From the NCBI RefSeq assembly GCF_001468485.1, contig NZ_LODI01000013.1, forward strand, positions 203,400-267,399: a stretch of 64,000 nt of DNA. Reading direction: 5' to 3'. Positions 18,351 to 29,028 of the stretch are shown here, piece by piece. Below the pieces are notes generated by a model, which saw only the letters and a program-made list of their open reading frames with translations, had not been told where the DNA came from and did no database searches. How positions within the stretch are numbered: the stretch's first letter is position 1; each line of letters starts with the position of its first letter. The position numbers and the translations under genes were made by a program. This stretch comes from Pseudoalteromonas sp. H71. GTDB lineage: Bacteria; Pseudomonadota; Gammaproteobacteria; Enterobacterales; Alteromonadaceae.

Positions 18351-21059
18351 ATGGGCAAATCGCTAGTAATTGTAGAGTCACCTGCTAAGGCTAAAACAAT
18401 TAATAAATACTTAGGTAATGACTTTATCGTAAAGTCCAGTATTGGGCATGTACGAGACTTACCTACCTCAGGTTCGAGCAAAGCAAAAGTGCCGGCAACT
18501 AAAACGCCAGCAGAAGTGCGTAAAATGCCACCGGATGAGAAAGCAGCGTATAAACAGCAACGAGATTACACTAACTTAGTTGCACGTATGGGGATTGATC
18601 CTGAAAAAGGCTGGCAGCCTCATTACGAAATCCTACCGGGTAAAGAAAAGGTTGTTCAAGAATTACAAAAGCTGGCAGAAAAAGCAGACCAAATATACCT
18701 CGCAACGGATTTGGATAGAGAAGGGGAAGCAATTGCTTGGCACCTTCAAGAAATCATCGGTGGTGAGCCAGAAAAGTATAAACGCGTTGTTTTTAACGAA
18801 ATTACTAAAAATGCCATCCAACAAGCGTTTGAAACACCGGGTGAACTAAATACTGACATGGTATTTGCTCAGCAAACACGTCGTTTTTTAGACCGTGTTG
18901 TTGGCTTTATGGTATCGCCGCTTTTATGGGCAAAAGTAGCGCGTGGATTATCGGCAGGGCGAGTGCAGTCAGTTGCAGTGCGATTACTCGTAGAACGAGA
19001 GCGTGAAATTAAAGCGTTTATCCCAGAAGAGTTTTGGGATATTCATGCAGATGTTACAAATACTGAGTCAGCATTACGTTTAGAAGTCACTAAACAAGCA
19101 GACAAGCCGTTTAAGCCTGTAAACGAAGCACAAATCAAAGAGGCAGTAAAAAGCCTTGAGAATGCCGAATACAAAGTTGTTAACGTTGAAGAAAAACCAA
19201 GCAAAAGTCGCCCAAGTGCACCTTTAATCACATCAACAATGCAACAAGCCGCCAGTACACGTTTAGGTTATGGTGTTAAAAAGACCATGATGCTAGCTCA
19301 GCGATTGTATGAAGGTGGTTATATTACTTATATGCGTACCGATTCAACTAACTTATCTAAAGATGCGGTTGAGATGTGTCGTGAATACGTGACAGAACAA
19401 TTTGGTGCAAAGTATTTACCAAAAGAGCCAATTAACTACAGCTCAAAAGGAAACGCCCAAGAAGCGCATGAAGCTATTCGTCCTTCAAGCGTTACCGTGT
19501 TGTCTGGACACCTAGAAGGTGTAGATGCCGATGCTAAAAAACTTTACGAGTTAATATGGCGTCAATTTGTAGCGTGTCAAATGGTGCCTGCAGAGTACGA
19601 TTTAACAACCTTGACTGTTGCGGCTAATGATTTTCAACTTAAAGCTAAAGGGCGTGTACTTCGTTTTGATGGTTGGACTAAAGTACAACCTGCTGTTCGT
19701 AAAAAGAACGAAGAAGATCAATCACTTCCTGCTGTTACTATGGGCGAAACATTGACACTTGTCGAACTTGATCCTAAGCAACACTTTACTAAACCGCCAG
19801 CGCGCTTTAGCGAAGCAAGTTTAGTTAAAGAGCTAGAAAAACGAGGAATAGGTCGTCCTTCTACATATGCCTCAATTATTTCTACAATCCAAGACCGTGG
19901 CTATGTACGCGTAGAAAACCGTCGTTTCTTTGCTGAAAAAATGGGGGAGATTGTTACTGACCGTCTAGTTGAAAATTTTACCGACTTAATGAACTTCGAC
20001 TTCACGGCAAAAATGGAAGGCCGTTTAGATGACATAGCTGAAGGTGAACGTGTTTGGACGCAAGTCCTTGATAAGTTTTACGCTGACTTTTCAACACAAT
20101 TAACTATTGCAAAAGACGAACCAGAACAAGGTGGCATGCGTCTTAATGAAATGGTTGAAACTGATATAGAATGCCCTACATGTAGTCGTAAAATGGGTAT
20201 TCGAACTGCTTCAACTGGAGTGTTTTTAGGGTGTACGGGTTATAACCTACCACCTAAAGAACGTTGCACAACTACTATGAATTTAGTGTCGGGCGATGAA
20301 GCGGTAGCCGCTGACGTTGAAGACGAAGAAACAGAAAAATTAATGCAAATGAAGCGCTGTCCTATTTGTGAAACAGCGATGGATTCGTATTTAATTGATG
20401 AGACCCGCAAGTTACATGTATGTGGTAACAACCCAGCGTGTAAAGGGCATATTGTTGAGCAAGGCACGTTTAAGATTAAAGGCTATGACGGCCCAATTAT
20501 TGAGTGTGATAAATGTGGCTCAGACATGGAACTTAAATCTGGACGTTTTGGTAAATACTTTGGCTGTAATAACGAAGAGTGTAAAAATACACGTAAGTTA
20601 CTAAAAAATGGTGAAGCTGCTCCGCCTAAAGAAGATCCAGTTCATATTCCTGAATTAGAATGTGAAAAATCGGAAGCTTATTTTGTATTACGTGATGGTG
20701 CTGCGGGTATATTTTTAGCTGCAAATACATTCCCTAAATCGCGTGAAACTCGAGCGCCTAAGGTTGAAGAGTTAAAACGTTTTAGAGACCGTATATCCCC
20801 TAAATTTTACTATTTAGCTGACGCGCCAGCTCAAGACCCTGATGGTAATCTTGCTGTTGTACGCTACAGCCGTAAAAACAAAGCGCAGTATGTTATGACT
20901 GAAATTGACGGTAAAGCAACTGGTTGGACTGCTCATTATGAAGCAGGTAAATGGGTAGAGGAAGCCAAGAAAAAAGCGGCACCTAAAAAGAAAGCAGCTG
21001 CTAAAAAAGCCCCAGCTAAGGCAAAACCTAAAGCAAAAGCAAAAAAAGATGAAGAGTAA
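18351..21059 (+). CDS. topA: DNA topoisomerase I
   Basis: A 902-residue type IA topoisomerase that relaxes negative supercoils. The N-terminal TOPRIM domain starts [20 protein letters not shown] and includes the [13 protein letters not shown] metal-binding motif. The catalytic tyrosine is Tyr327 in [12 protein letters not shown]-terminal zinc ribbons are visible as CPTC...C, CPIC...C and CDKC...C clusters between about 600 and 755. The end is a Lys/Ala/Pro-rich tail (about 870-902). Length is near E. coli TopA (865). Monocistronic; a terminator follows. Confidence 0.97.
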   Translation: MGKSLVIVESPAKAKTINKYLGNDFIVKSSIGHVRDLPTSGSSKAKVPATKTPAEVRKMPPDEKAAYKQQRDYTNLVARMGIDPEKGWQPHYEILPGKEKVVQELQKLAEKADQIYLATDLDREGEAIAWHLQEIIGGEPEKYKRVVFNEITKNAIQQAFETPGELNTDMVFAQQTRRFLDRVVGFMVSPLLWAKVARGLSAGRVQSVAVRLLVEREREIKAFIPEEFWDIHADVTNTESALRLEVTKQADKPFKPVNEAQIKEAVKSLENAEYKVVNVEEKPSKSRPSAPLITSTMQQAASTRLGYGVKKTMMLAQRLYEGGYITYMRTDSTNLSKDAVEMCREYVTEQFGAKYLPKEPINYSSKGNAQEAHEAIRPSSVTVLSGHLEGVDADAKKLYELIWRQFVACQMVPAEYDLTTLTVAANDFQLKAKGRVLRFDGWTKVQPAVRKKNEEDQSLPAVTMGETLTLVELDPKQHFTKPPARFSEASLVKELEKRGIGRPSTYASIISTIQDRGYVRVENRRFFAEKMGEIVTDRLVENFTDLMNFDFTAKMEGRLDDIAEGERVWTQVLDKFYADFSTQLTIAKDEPEQGGMRLNEMVETDIECPTCSRKMGIRTASTGVFLGCTGYNLPPKERCTTTMNLVSGDEAVAADVEDEETEKLMQMKRCPICETAMDSYLIDETRKLHVCGNNPACKGHIVEQGTFKIKGYDGPIIECDKCGSDMELKSGRFGKYFGCNNEECKNTRKLLKNGEAAPPKEDPVHIPELECEKSEAYFVLRDGAAGIFLAANTFPKSRETRAPKVEELKRFRDRISPKFYYLADAPAQDPDGNLAVVRYSRKNKAQYVMTEIDGKATGWTAHYEAGKWVEEAKKKAAPKKKAAAKKAPAKAKPKAKAKKDEE

Positions 21060-21090
21060 ATAAAACTAGGTAGTAACACTTTATCGTTAC

Positions 21091-21131
21091 AAAAACCGGA
21101 ATGCACAGCCTGTGTCTATTCCGGTTTTTTT
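21091..21131 (+). terminator. Rho-independent terminator after topA
   Basis: Outer stem AAAAACCGGAAT / ATTCCGGTTTTTT enclosing a smaller CACAG/CTGTG hairpin. Confidence 0.88.
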
Positions 21132-21217
21132 ATGCTTAGTAATTGTGTTCGCAACGGCTTTTTGGCTGTTCAATCAACTAAGCATAGCTAACCTTAAATT
21201 ACAGTTTTGAGTCAGCG

Positions 21218-21460
21218 TTAAATCTTTACAGACGTTACTTTTTGATAGCCTTCAGATTCAAGCTCATCATTTACACAATTTAAAACATATGCGTAAAGGT
21301 CTTCATTCATTACATCGTCGTCTTTAGCCCAGTTAACGCACATCTCAGTGTACTCTTTTATCATTTGCGATGAAGCTACTGGTGTGTCGTCTGCTACTGA
21401 GTATGTTGCATATACTGCAAATAGTGACGCTGTTAATGATGCAAGTAATGCTTTTTTCAT
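21218..21460 (-). CDS. Small secreted protein of unknown function
   Basis: An 80-residue protein with a clear signal peptide (MKKALLASLTASLFAVYATYSVA, cleavage before DDT) and AGGA eight bases before the ATG. The mature part of about 57 residues is acidic and has two cysteines (EMCVNWAKDD and VLNCVNDELE) that could form one disulfide. I do not recognise the family. It stands alone between topA and yqhA on the opposite strand. The signal sequence, ribosome-binding site and codon pattern support a real gene. Confidence 0.72.
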   Translation of the reverse strand: MKKALLASLTASLFAVYATYSVADDTPVASSQMIKEYTEMCVNWAKDDDVMNEDLYAYVLNCVNDELESEGYQKVTSVKI

Positions 21461-21691
21461 TCGTTTATTCCTAAAAAAATGGTTTCATAACGGTTATTGT
21501 CGCTACAAAACAAAGGTGCCCAAGCAGAACGCTTCTGTTGGTATGCTGAATTTAATCGAATTTTAAATAAAAGATAACGAAAAATATTTATCGTAAAGAT
21601 AAGTTTATTTATAGGCCGTTTTTTTTATAATTATTTGTATAAGCTTAATTAATACGTTAATGTCGCCTATTTTTAATATATAGAATAACAA

Positions 21692-22246
21692 ATGACACCT
21701 AACACGCCCGATACACCTAAAAAAAGCATTCAATCAACCAATAAAATAGAGCATGCATTGGAGTCATTTATTTTTAAAGGCCGTTGGTTGTTAGCGCCTT
21801 TTTTTGTTGGCCTTTTGTTTGCGGTTATTTTGTTATTGATTAAATTTTTTAAACAACTGTATTTAATGGGGATTGCTACTTTTACAGCATCAAACCAAGA
21901 TTTACTGGTAGGTATATTGACGCTAGTTGATACAGCGTTGCTCGCAGGCCTTTTGTTGATTATTATTTTCAGTGGATACGAAAATTTTGTATCTAAGCTG
22001 GGCATAGATAATCACGAAGATAAGCCATCTTGGATGGGCAAAGTAGGGTTTTCAGGGCTTAAAATGAAGCTGATCAGCGCAATTGTTGCAATATCAGCTG
22101 TTGAACTCTTAAAAGTGTTTATAAATTCAGAGGCACATTCAAACGACGAGCTACTCTGGAAAGTAATAATCCACGTTACTTTTGTGATGTCGGGCGTGTT
22201 GTTTGCATTTACTGACTACCTTAATAGTAAAACCCACAATCATTAA
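21692..22246 (+). CDS. yqhA: UPF0114 (YqhA) family membrane protein
   Basis: A 184-residue inner-membrane protein with about four hydrophobic segments. Family motifs: ESFIFKGRWLLAPFFVGLL, ILTLVDTALLAGLLLIIIFSGYENFVSKL and GLKMKLISAIVAISAVELLKVF with a final membrane helix. Compared with E. coli YqhA (164 residues) it has about 20 extra polar residues at the N-terminus (Pro/Thr/Lys-rich). Function is unknown. Monocistronic and ends at a strong terminator. Confidence 0.9.
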   Translation: MTPNTPDTPKKSIQSTNKIEHALESFIFKGRWLLAPFFVGLLFAVILLLIKFFKQLYLMGIATFTASNQDLLVGILTLVDTALLAGLLLIIIFSGYENFVSKLGIDNHEDKPSWMGKVGFSGLKMKLISAIVAISAVELLKVFINSEAHSNDELLWKVIIHVTFVMSGVLFAFTDYLNSKTHNH

Positions 22247-22255
22247 TTTACCTAC

Positions 22256-22287
22256 AAAAAAGCCCATGTCATTACATGGGCTTTTTG
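22256..22287. terminator. Terminator between yqhA and the alpha-glucosidase gene
   Basis: Stem AAAAGCCCATGT / ACATGGGCTTTTT with a short loop; symmetric A/T flanks suit both convergent genes. Confidence 0.9.
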
Positions 22288-22314
22288 TTTTCACTAATTA
22301 GTGGTTAGTATCAA

Positions 22315-23937
22315 TTAGCACGTTGCGTAATAGCATGCATACGGCGCTAATAGTAATTGCTCGTTCTCTATGTGGCCTTTGTGATGACTAAGCTCACCAA
22401 ACTCTGTAGAGATAACAGTTGGCAGCGATAAGGCTGCTTCAGCGCCACTTAAATTAAAAACACATAACATCTTTTCATTTTCGAATGTTCTGTAAAAAGC
22501 AAGAACAGGCTCATGTGTGTTAATAAATTCAATATCACCTTCAAGTAACACGGGCTTTGTTTTTCGCCATGCCATAAACTCACGATAAGCATTTAAAATA
22601 GAATTACTATCAAGAGTTTGCTGTTTTACTGATTGCTGCTTATGCTGCTCGTCTACTGGCAGCCATGGCTTAGTTTCGCTAAAGCCTGCATGTTGTAAAC
22701 TTGCATTATCCCATGGCATAGGCGTTCTACAACCATCACGGCCTTTAAAGTTAGGCCAAAAGGTTATTCCATAAGGGTCTTGCAGATCTTCAAAGGCTAC
22801 GCTTGCTTCGCCTAAGCCTAATTCTTCACCCTGGTACATACACACACTACCGCGTAAAGATGCGAGTAGGGCGGTGAGCATTTTACATTGCTGTGAATTA
22901 ATTTCGCCATTTTGGCTCCAACGGCTTGCTACACGTTCAACATCGTGATTACTAAATGCCCAACATGGCCAGCCTTCTGTCATCCCTTTTTCAAGGGTTT
23001 GCACCGTTGTTCTTATATACTCACTTGAATAATCGTTAGTTAAAAGTTCAAAGCTATAACCCATATGCAGCTTATCACCGCCTTGTGTGTACTCTGCCAT
23101 CGTGGCTAAAGAGTCCTCTGACGAAATTTCACCTAGTGATACAGTGCCAGGGTATTTATTAAGTAACGCACGAATATCTTGCATAAACTCAATATTTTCA
23201 GGTTGGGTATTATTGTAGTAGTGGTATTGAAATGCGTAAGGGTTGTCTTCACTGAAACCACGGCCTTGGCGTTTTTCTTTTGGTTTAGCAGGGTTATCAC
23301 GAAGCTGCGCATCATGATAACAAAAGTTAATGGCATCGAGTCTAAAACCATCAACACCTTTTTTAAGCCAAAACTCAACGTTATCTAGCACTGCTTTTCT
23401 AACATCTGGGTTATGAAAATTTAAATCGGGTTGTTCAGTTAAAAAGTTATGAAGGTAGTATTGCCCTCTGCGTGGTTCCCATTGCCACGCACCGCCGCCA
23501 AAAATTGACAACCAGTTATTTGGTGCTGTGCCGTCTTCTTTAGAGTCAGCCCACACATACCAATCGGCTTTATCGTTATTTTGGTTTTCACGGCTGTCTA
23601 AAAACCATTGATGTTGATCTGACGTGTGGCTTAAAACCTGATCGATAATAATTTTAATATCGCGGTCGTGTGCTTGCTCAATAAGCTCGTCGAAGTCGTT
23701 TAAATTGCCAAATAAAGGATCAATATCACGGTAGTCACTAATATCGTAACCAAAATCTTTCATAGGAGATTTAAAAAATGGCGAAATCCAAATTGCATCA
23801 ACACCTAAGCTCTTAATATAATCAATACGATTAATTATTCCTCTTAAATCACCAATACCGTCGTTGTTGCTATCTTGAAAGCTACGCGGGTAAACTTGAT
23901 AAATAACCGCACCTTTATACCACTGCTTTTGGGCCAT
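22315..23937 (-). CDS. Cytoplasmic GH13 alpha-glucosidase (oligo-1,6-glucosidase type)
   Basis: About 540 residues from the ATG at 23937 (MAQKQWYKGAVIYQVYPRSF), chosen because GGAG lies six bases before it; the in-frame ATG at 23952 has no well-spaced site. No signal peptide, so cytoplasmic. GH13 barrel with the catalytic triad predicted as Asp201 (GFRLDAIN), Glu270 (SLGEISS) and Asp332 (FSNHDVERV), and the QVLSHTSDQH calcium/His region. The pattern fits GH13 subfamily 23-type alpha-glucosidases, which hydrolyse terminal alpha-glucosyl bonds of maltose and short maltodextrins. It is divergent from the TonB receptor gene. A perfect operator-like palindrome lies about 110 bases upstream of its start, suggesting shared control with the rest of the locus. 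Confidence 0.92.
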   Translation of the reverse strand: MAQKQWYKGAVIYQVYPRSFQDSNNDGIGDLRGIINRIDYIKSLGVDAIWISPFFKSPMKDFGYDISDYRDIDPLFGNLNDFDELIEQAHDRDIKIIIDQVLSHTSDQHQWFLDSRENQNNDKADWYVWADSKEDGTAPNNWLSIFGGGAWQWEPRRGQYYLHNFLTEQPDLNFHNPDVRKAVLDNVEFWLKKGVDGFRLDAINFCYHDAQLRDNPAKPKEKRQGRGFSEDNPYAFQYHYYNNTQPENIEFMQDIRALLNKYPGTVSLGEISSEDSLATMAEYTQGGDKLHMGYSFELLTNDYSSEYIRTTVQTLEKGMTEGWPCWAFSNHDVERVASRWSQNGEINSQQCKMLTALLASLRGSVCMYQGEELGLGEASVAFEDLQDPYGITFWPNFKGRDGCRTPMPWDNASLQHAGFSETKPWLPVDEQHKQQSVKQQTLDSNSILNAYREFMAWRKTKPVLLEGDIEFINTHEPVLAFYRTFENEKMLCVFNLSGAEAALSLPTVISTEFGELSHHKGHIENEQLLLAPYACYYATC

Positions 23938-24044
23938 GCTTTTCTCCGTCATTCCAAACAGTTTTTTAAATTCTTATATGTGATTATGATGAATCACGTT
24001 ATTTTCAAAAAGCATACGTGAAGGCCGAGATACTGTAAAAAGAC

Positions 24045-24058
24045 TGCATACGTATGCA
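24045..24058. promoter_or_regulatory. LacI-type operator, perfect palindrome TGCATACGTATGCA
   Basis: A 14-base perfect palindrome with a central CG, the usual form of LacI-family operators. It is upstream of the minus-strand alpha-glucosidase. Two near-identical copies lie before the TonB receptor and the GH13-lipoprotein operon. Binding protein inferred, probably the broken regulator at 37039-38047. Confidence 0.78.
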
Positions 24059-24461
24059 CAAAAATAAGCATGTTTGAGTTACTTCAAAAAATAGATATTT
24101 AGTGTCAATTAAGCGTTATAACTAAATTAAACCTGTTTACCAATTGCGTTTAATAAAAAAGAAACATGGCATAGCACCTCGCCAGTGCATATTTTTACTG
24201 GATTGCACTATAATAGTGATTGTATGTAATGGTCTTACCAATTTCACATTCATATCTATTAATTAAATTTAGCTTATGGTGCATGGTTAAAATTTATTTC
24301 TTAATAATTACAGGCTGTTAAAGCACGTTAAAATCATTAGGCTATTTTGCATAATTGTAATATTTGGATGGAATTGGTTGCACCAATAAATACCATTTAA
24401 AACAGTGTGTTACCAAGTGTTATGTGAAGTTTATGTTAATTTATAATGGTTTTATAAGGCT

Positions 24462-24475
24462 TGAATACGTATGCA
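24462..24475. promoter_or_regulatory. LacI-type operator TGAATACGTATGCA before the TonB receptor
   Basis: Differs from the perfect palindrome at 24045 at one base and is identical to the copy at 30891. It lies about 120 bases before the receptor start. Confidence 0.78.
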
Positions 24476-24597
24476 TAAACTTGTTAATAAAATAAACCAA
24501 GCGTTAATATCCATCCTGACAACAAAATAAGCTCGCCTCGGTTTACTATCACTAAACAATTGAGCGGGTATCACAATATGGGTAACGGGAAAACATC

Positions 24598-27390
24598 ATG
24601 TCTATGTTCAAACCAAGTATATTAACTCTGGCGTTAGCTGCTGCTGGCATCACTAGTTTTGCAGCAACTGCAGCTGAAGAAAAACAATTAAACAATGATG
24701 ACGTGGAAGTTATCGAAGTTAAAGGTTTTCGTGGCAGTGTTGTTGAATCTATCAACACAAAACGCTTTTCTACACAGGTTGTAGAATCTATCTCTGCAGA
24801 AGATATAGGTAAACTACCTGACTCATCAATTGCTGAATCTATTGCACGTTTACCTGGTTTAACAGCGCAGCGTTTAGACGGTCGCGCAAGCAGAGTATCA
24901 ATTCGTGGTTTTGGTGAAAACGAAAGTGGTACTACATTTAACGGCCGTGAACAGGTATCTATTAGCGATAACCGTGGCGTAGAGTTTGACCTTTACCCAT
25001 CAGAAATAATGAGCGGTGTAACCGTATATAAAACACCCAGTGCTAGTTTAGATGCTGATGGTATTGCGGGTGTTATTAACATGCAAACAGTTCGACCTTT
25101 GAGTAAAGGCCAACGTGTAATCATGTTTAACGGCCAACTTGAGCAAACTGGTTTTGGTAAACTTAATCCAGACGGTGATGATCAAGGTTACCGTGGTACA
25201 TTCTCATACATTGACCAATTTGCAGATGACACGATTGGTGTTGCGTTTGCTCTAAACACAATGAGTTCACCAAACCAAGAAAAGCGCTGGAACTCATGGG
25301 GCTACCCAGAGTTTACTGCTGAAGATGGTCAGTCATATTCTATTTTAGGTGGCGCTAAGCCTTACGTACGTTCTTCAACGCTTGAGCGTGACTCAGCTAT
25401 GCTTGTATTAGAAGCGGCTCCTACGGATAAACTAAATATGACGTTTGATGCGTTGTATGTAGATTTTACAGATGAGCAAATTTTACGCGGTATTGAAGTT
25501 CCTTTCGCTTGGGGGCAAGGTAGTATTGATGCAAGCAGTGCTACAGTAGATGCAGAAAGTGGATTTATAACAAGTGCTGTAACACAAGGCCAACGAGTAG
25601 TAGTACGTAATGATTACCAAGAGCGTGATGCTGAATTAACTGCATTTGGTTTTAATACTAAATACGATATTGACGATTCTTGGTCAGTAGAGTTTGACGC
25701 AAGTTACTCGCAAGTTGACCGTAAAATTTGGAGTATAGAAAGCTACTCAGGTACAGGGCGTGGTGATTCTCGCGGTGTTGCAGATAACCTAGGCTATGCC
25801 TTTAATGGCGGCAATACTGGCGCTACTTTTTCACATGACTTAGATTACAGCGATTATGATTTAATCCAATTAGGTGGTCCGCTTTCGTGGGGCGCAAGCT
25901 CTGCACTAAACGATGCATATGGATTAACAGGTACTGAGTATGAAAACCAAGCGCAAGATGGCTTTATCAACGCACCTACCATTGAAGATGAACTTGTAAC
26001 TCTTAAACTAGCAGCCTCTAAAGTATTAGAAAACGAATATTTTAGCTCAATTGAATTTGGCTTAGGTTATAAAGAACGTGAAAAGTCTAAATTTTCGCAA
26101 GGTTACTTTTTAACCTTGACTGATTTTTCTCTTGAAAATCCAGGTATGGTTAGTGTGCCTGAGCAATACCGTTTAGGCAGTGTTGGTTTAGACTTTATTG
26201 GGCTGGGCGACATGATTGCCTACGATGTAAATGGCTTAGTTAACGATGGTTACTATGAAACACTTGATGAAAGCTTAACTAGCTCTAGTCATGCTACTAA
26301 ATCATGGACAGTAAAAGAAGAAATCACATCAGCATTTGTACAAGCTAATATCAATGCAGAAGTAAATGGTCTTCCATTAACGGGTAATGTGGGTGTACGT
26401 TACGTTCATACAGATCAATCGTCTCAAGGTAATGCTTTTGGTGTGGATAATAATACTGGCTTAGTCATTACTTCACCTACAGATATTGGTCACGATTATT
26501 CTCACGTTTTACCAAGCTTAAATTTATCACTTGCGATTGATGAGCAACAAACAGTACGTTTTGGCGCAGCTAAAACAATCTCACGGGCGCGCATCGATGT
26601 AATGAACGCCTCTGTTAATGCATCATATAATGATACACCGGATGAAAACGGTAACTTTTGGTCTGTATCGGGTGGTAACCCTAATTTAGAGCCAAAAGAG
26701 GCAACCGGTTACGATTTATCTTATGAAAACTACTTCAGTGATGAAGGTTACTTCTCTGCTGCATTCTTTTATAAAGATTTAACACAGTGGATTTTTGACG
26801 GTACTTACGCAATTGATATGTCGGGTGTTGCAGATCCATCTAATGGAGAAATTCCTGCAACTTCAGAGGGCACAGGTAGTGGTAAAGTCAATGGCGGCGG
26901 CGGTGACCTATACGGTTACGAGTTATCACTAGCGCTACCATTTAAAATCTTCCACCCGTCACTTGAAGGCTTTGGTTTAATTGCAAGCCATACAGGTATT
27001 GAATCTGATATTGAAGATGGAAATGGCAATGAGTACGAACTTCCGGGTCTTTCAGATAAAATTCAAAGTTTAACGGTTTACTACGAGATGCATGGTATTC
27101 AATTGCGTACCAGCATGCGTAAGCGTAGTGACTTCAAAGGTGATGTATACGGTTTAGGCTTTAATACAGAGCAAGTGAATATTATCGGCGAAACAATTTG
27201 GGATGTACAAGCTGGGTATGACTTCTCTGAAGCCGGTGTTGAAAGTCTTGAGGGTTTATCAATTCAGTTCCAAGTACAAAACTTAACAGAAGAGCCGTTT
27301 ACATCGCTTTCTGGCGATAACGCGCTACAAGTTCGCGATTACCAAGATTACGGTCGTACTTACTTGTTAGGCTTTAGCTACAAGCTATAA
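24598..27390 (+). CDS. TonB-dependent receptor, probable maltodextrin transporter
   Basis: A 930-residue outer-membrane receptor. Signal peptide MSMFKPSILTLALAAAGITS... ends near AATAA. The plug domain (about 45-170) shows VVESISAEDIGKLPDSSIAE, SIARLPGLTAQRL and VSIRGFGENESGTTFNGREQ, the signatures of the carbohydrate-type TonB-dependent transporters common in Alteromonadales. A 22-strand barrel follows, ending in YLLGFSYKL rather than the usual terminal aromatic. Substrate is inferred from neighbours: GH13 and GH15 enzymes, a sugar permease and glucokinase all point to maltodextrins. It is divergent from the alpha-glucosidase, has its own operator-like site and is followed by a strong terminator. 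Confidence 0.9.
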   Translation: MSMFKPSILTLALAAAGITSFAATAAEEKQLNNDDVEVIEVKGFRGSVVESINTKRFSTQVVESISAEDIGKLPDSSIAESIARLPGLTAQRLDGRASRVSIRGFGENESGTTFNGREQVSISDNRGVEFDLYPSEIMSGVTVYKTPSASLDADGIAGVINMQTVRPLSKGQRVIMFNGQLEQTGFGKLNPDGDDQGYRGTFSYIDQFADDTIGVAFALNTMSSPNQEKRWNSWGYPEFTAEDGQSYSILGGAKPYVRSSTLERDSAMLVLEAAPTDKLNMTFDALYVDFTDEQILRGIEVPFAWGQGSIDASSATVDAESGFITSAVTQGQRVVVRNDYQERDAELTAFGFNTKYDIDDSWSVEFDASYSQVDRKIWSIESYSGTGRGDSRGVADNLGYAFNGGNTGATFSHDLDYSDYDLIQLGGPLSWGASSALNDAYGLTGTEYENQAQDGFINAPTIEDELVTLKLAASKVLENEYFSSIEFGLGYKEREKSKFSQGYFLTLTDFSLENPGMVSVPEQYRLGSVGLDFIGLGDMIAYDVNGLVNDGYYETLDESLTSSSHATKSWTVKEEITSAFVQANINAEVNGLPLTGNVGVRYVHTDQSSQGNAFGVDNNTGLVITSPTDIGHDYSHVLPSLNLSLAIDEQQTVRFGAAKTISRARIDVMNASVNASYNDTPDENGNFWSVSGGNPNLEPKEATGYDLSYENYFSDEGYFSAAFFYKDLTQWIFDGTYAIDMSGVADPSNGEIPATSEGTGSGKVNGGGGDLYGYELSLALPFKIFHPSLEGFGLIASHTGIESDIEDGNGNEYELPGLSDKIQSLTVYYEMHGIQLRTSMRKRSDFKGDVYGLGFNTEQVNIIGETIWDVQAGYDFSEAGVESLEGLSIQFQVQNLTEEPFTSLSGDNALQVRDYQDYGRTYLLGFSYKL

Positions 27391-27407
27391 TTAAGGTTGT
27401 GTGTAGG

Positions 27408-27438
27408 AGCCCTTGTAATTTGTTTTACAAGGGCTTTT
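27408..27438 (+). terminator. Rho-independent terminator after the TonB receptor
   Basis: Stem GCCCTTGTAA / TTACAAGGGC followed by six T. Partial read-through could set the ratio of receptor to the downstream genes. Confidence 0.9.
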
Positions 27439-27534
27439 TTATAGCTACTTTATCTAAATTTTATCAAAATCTGATTTATACCAATCAAACCATTAAGTGC
27501 TATGTTGAGTTGGTATTAACACGTGGGCAATACT

Positions 27535-29028
27535 ATGAAACCAATAAAAAACGTTGTTATTGCGGGTGGTGGAACCGCTGGTTGGATAGCCGCAGCGCTA
27601 CTTAATAAAGTGTTAGGTAAAGTAATTAACATCACGCTTATAGAGTCCAGTAGCATTGGCACAATAGGCGTCGGTGAAGCGACCATTCCGCCTATTATTC
27701 AGCTTAACAATGCGTTGGGTATTAATGAACAAGACTTTATAAACGCCACCAATGCTTCTATAAAACTTGGCATCGAGTTCGAAAACTGGAAAACACCATC
27801 TCACAGTTACATGCATGCATTTGGCTCGTTTGGTAAAGATTTTCCCTTTTGTGATTTTTATAACTTTTGGGTAAAAGGGCAAATAAGTGGCAGTGAAGAT
27901 TCGTTATGGGATTTTTCACTTAATTACCAAGCCGCTAAAAAGCACAAATTTGCACCACTTAAAGCTATTCCAAATACACAACTGCCTGGGCTTAGCTACG
28001 CTTTTCATTTTGATGCGACTCTATATGCTGAGTACTTAAAAAAATTGGCGTTATCACGCGGTGTAAAACACATAGATGCAAAAATTGAGCATATTACGCA
28101 ATGCCCTAACACAGGCCAAATTAACAGTCTAACGCTTGATAATAATAGCCAAGTTGAGGGTGATTTATTTATAGATTGTACGGGGCAACGTGCACTTTTA
28201 ATTGAGCAAACACTTAATACAGGCTTTGTTGATTGGTCGCATTATTTACCATGCGATAGCGCCGTAGCAGTGCAATCAACAGGAAGTGATGAATTAAGGC
28301 CTTATACACGTTCTATTGCACATAACGCAGGTTGGCAGTGGCAAATACCTCTGCAAAATAGAACAGGTAATGGGTTGGTTTATTGCAGCCGCTATTTATC
28401 TGACGAGTCAGCTACCGCGCTTTTACTCAACAACTTACCGGGTGAACCGACAACATCCCCTCGTTTAATAAAATTTAAAACAGGACGACGTCTAAAGCAA
28501 TGGCATAAAAACGTTGTAGCAGTGGGCCTTTCTAGTGGTTTTTTAGAACCGCTTGAGTCCACTAGTATTCATTTAATTCAAAGTGCGGTTATACGTTTAA
28601 TTAAGTTATTTCCTCACAATGGCGTTAGTGATGCGCTTGTTACTGAATTTAATAAGCAAAGTGTGACCGAGATAGAGCATATTCGCGACTTCATTATTTT
28701 ACACTACAAGTTAACCGAACGAGAAGATACTCCTTTTTGGCGCCAGTGTAAGCAGATGGATATTCCTCAATCGTTAGCTCATAAAATGGATTTATTTAGG
28801 CAAACAGGCAAGGTAGTTCGAGAAAGTGACGAGCTATTTGCAGAAGTGGCTTGGCAACAGGTATGCATTGGGCAAGGCCTTATTCCCGATGATTACAATA
28901 GTATTGTTGACTCACTCAGTAGTGAACAACTAAACGATTTATTTTCTACATTAAAAGCGCTTATTAATTCAACGGTAGAACAATTACCCACCCATAAAGA
29001 ATTTTTAGCCAATATAAAAAGGGTTTAA
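27535..29028 (+). CDS. Flavin-dependent tryptophan-halogenase homologue
   Basis: About 497 residues from ATG 27535 ([20 protein letters not shown]); an upstream GTG at 27523 is less likely. FAD-binding GGGTAG is at residues 11-16. The halogenase signatures are present: the catalytic lysine position Lys77 ([10 protein letters not shown]; compare Lys79 of PrnA), the WxWxIP motif at 267-272 (WQWQIP) and Glu-Ser at 341-342 (PLESTS; compare Glu346-Ser347 of PrnA). All catalytic hallmarks therefore look intact. The setting, between a maltodextrin receptor and amylases, does not suggest an indole substrate. Homologues in TonB-linked sugar loci are common in Alteromonadales and Caulobacterales, but their reaction is unknown to me. 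It overlaps the next gene by one base, so it is co-translated. Confidence 0.88.
   Translation: MKPIKNVVIAGGGTAGWIAAALLNKVLGKVINITLIESSSIGTIGVGEATIPPIIQLNNALGINEQDFINATNASIKLGIEFENWKTPSHSYMHAFGSFGKDFPFCDFYNFWVKGQISGSEDSLWDFSLNYQAAKKHKFAPLKAIPNTQLPGLSYAFHFDATLYAEYLKKLALSRGVKHIDAKIEHITQCPNTGQINSLTLDNNSQVEGDLFIDCTGQRALLIEQTLNTGFVDWSHYLPCDSAVAVQSTGSDELRPYTRSIAHNAGWQWQIPLQNRTGNGLVYCSRYLSDESATALLLNNLPGEPTTSPRLIKFKTGRRLKQWHKNVVAVGLSSGFLEPLESTSIHLIQSAVIRLIKLFPHNGVSDALVTEFNKQSVTEIEHIRDFIILHYKLTEREDTPFWRQCKQMDIPQSLAHKMDLFRQTGKVVRESDELFAEVAWQQVCIGQGLIPDDYNSIVDSLSSEQLNDLFSTLKALINSTVEQLPTHKEFLANIKRV

Larger units (their letters stand above)
23938..24597. other. Divergent regulatory region between alpha-glucosidase and TonB receptor
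   Basis: 660 bases without a gene. It holds operator-like palindromes at 24045-24058 and 24462-24475 (listed separately), a degenerate half-site at 24012-24018 (GCATACG), a short palindrome CACTAT-A-ATAGTG (24206-24218) that contains a TATAAT, and an inverted repeat ATTGGT-TGC-ACCAAT (24372-24386). The length and the number of symmetric sites suggest two divergent promoters under more than one regulator. The last two symmetric sites match no motif I can name. Confidence 0.6.
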
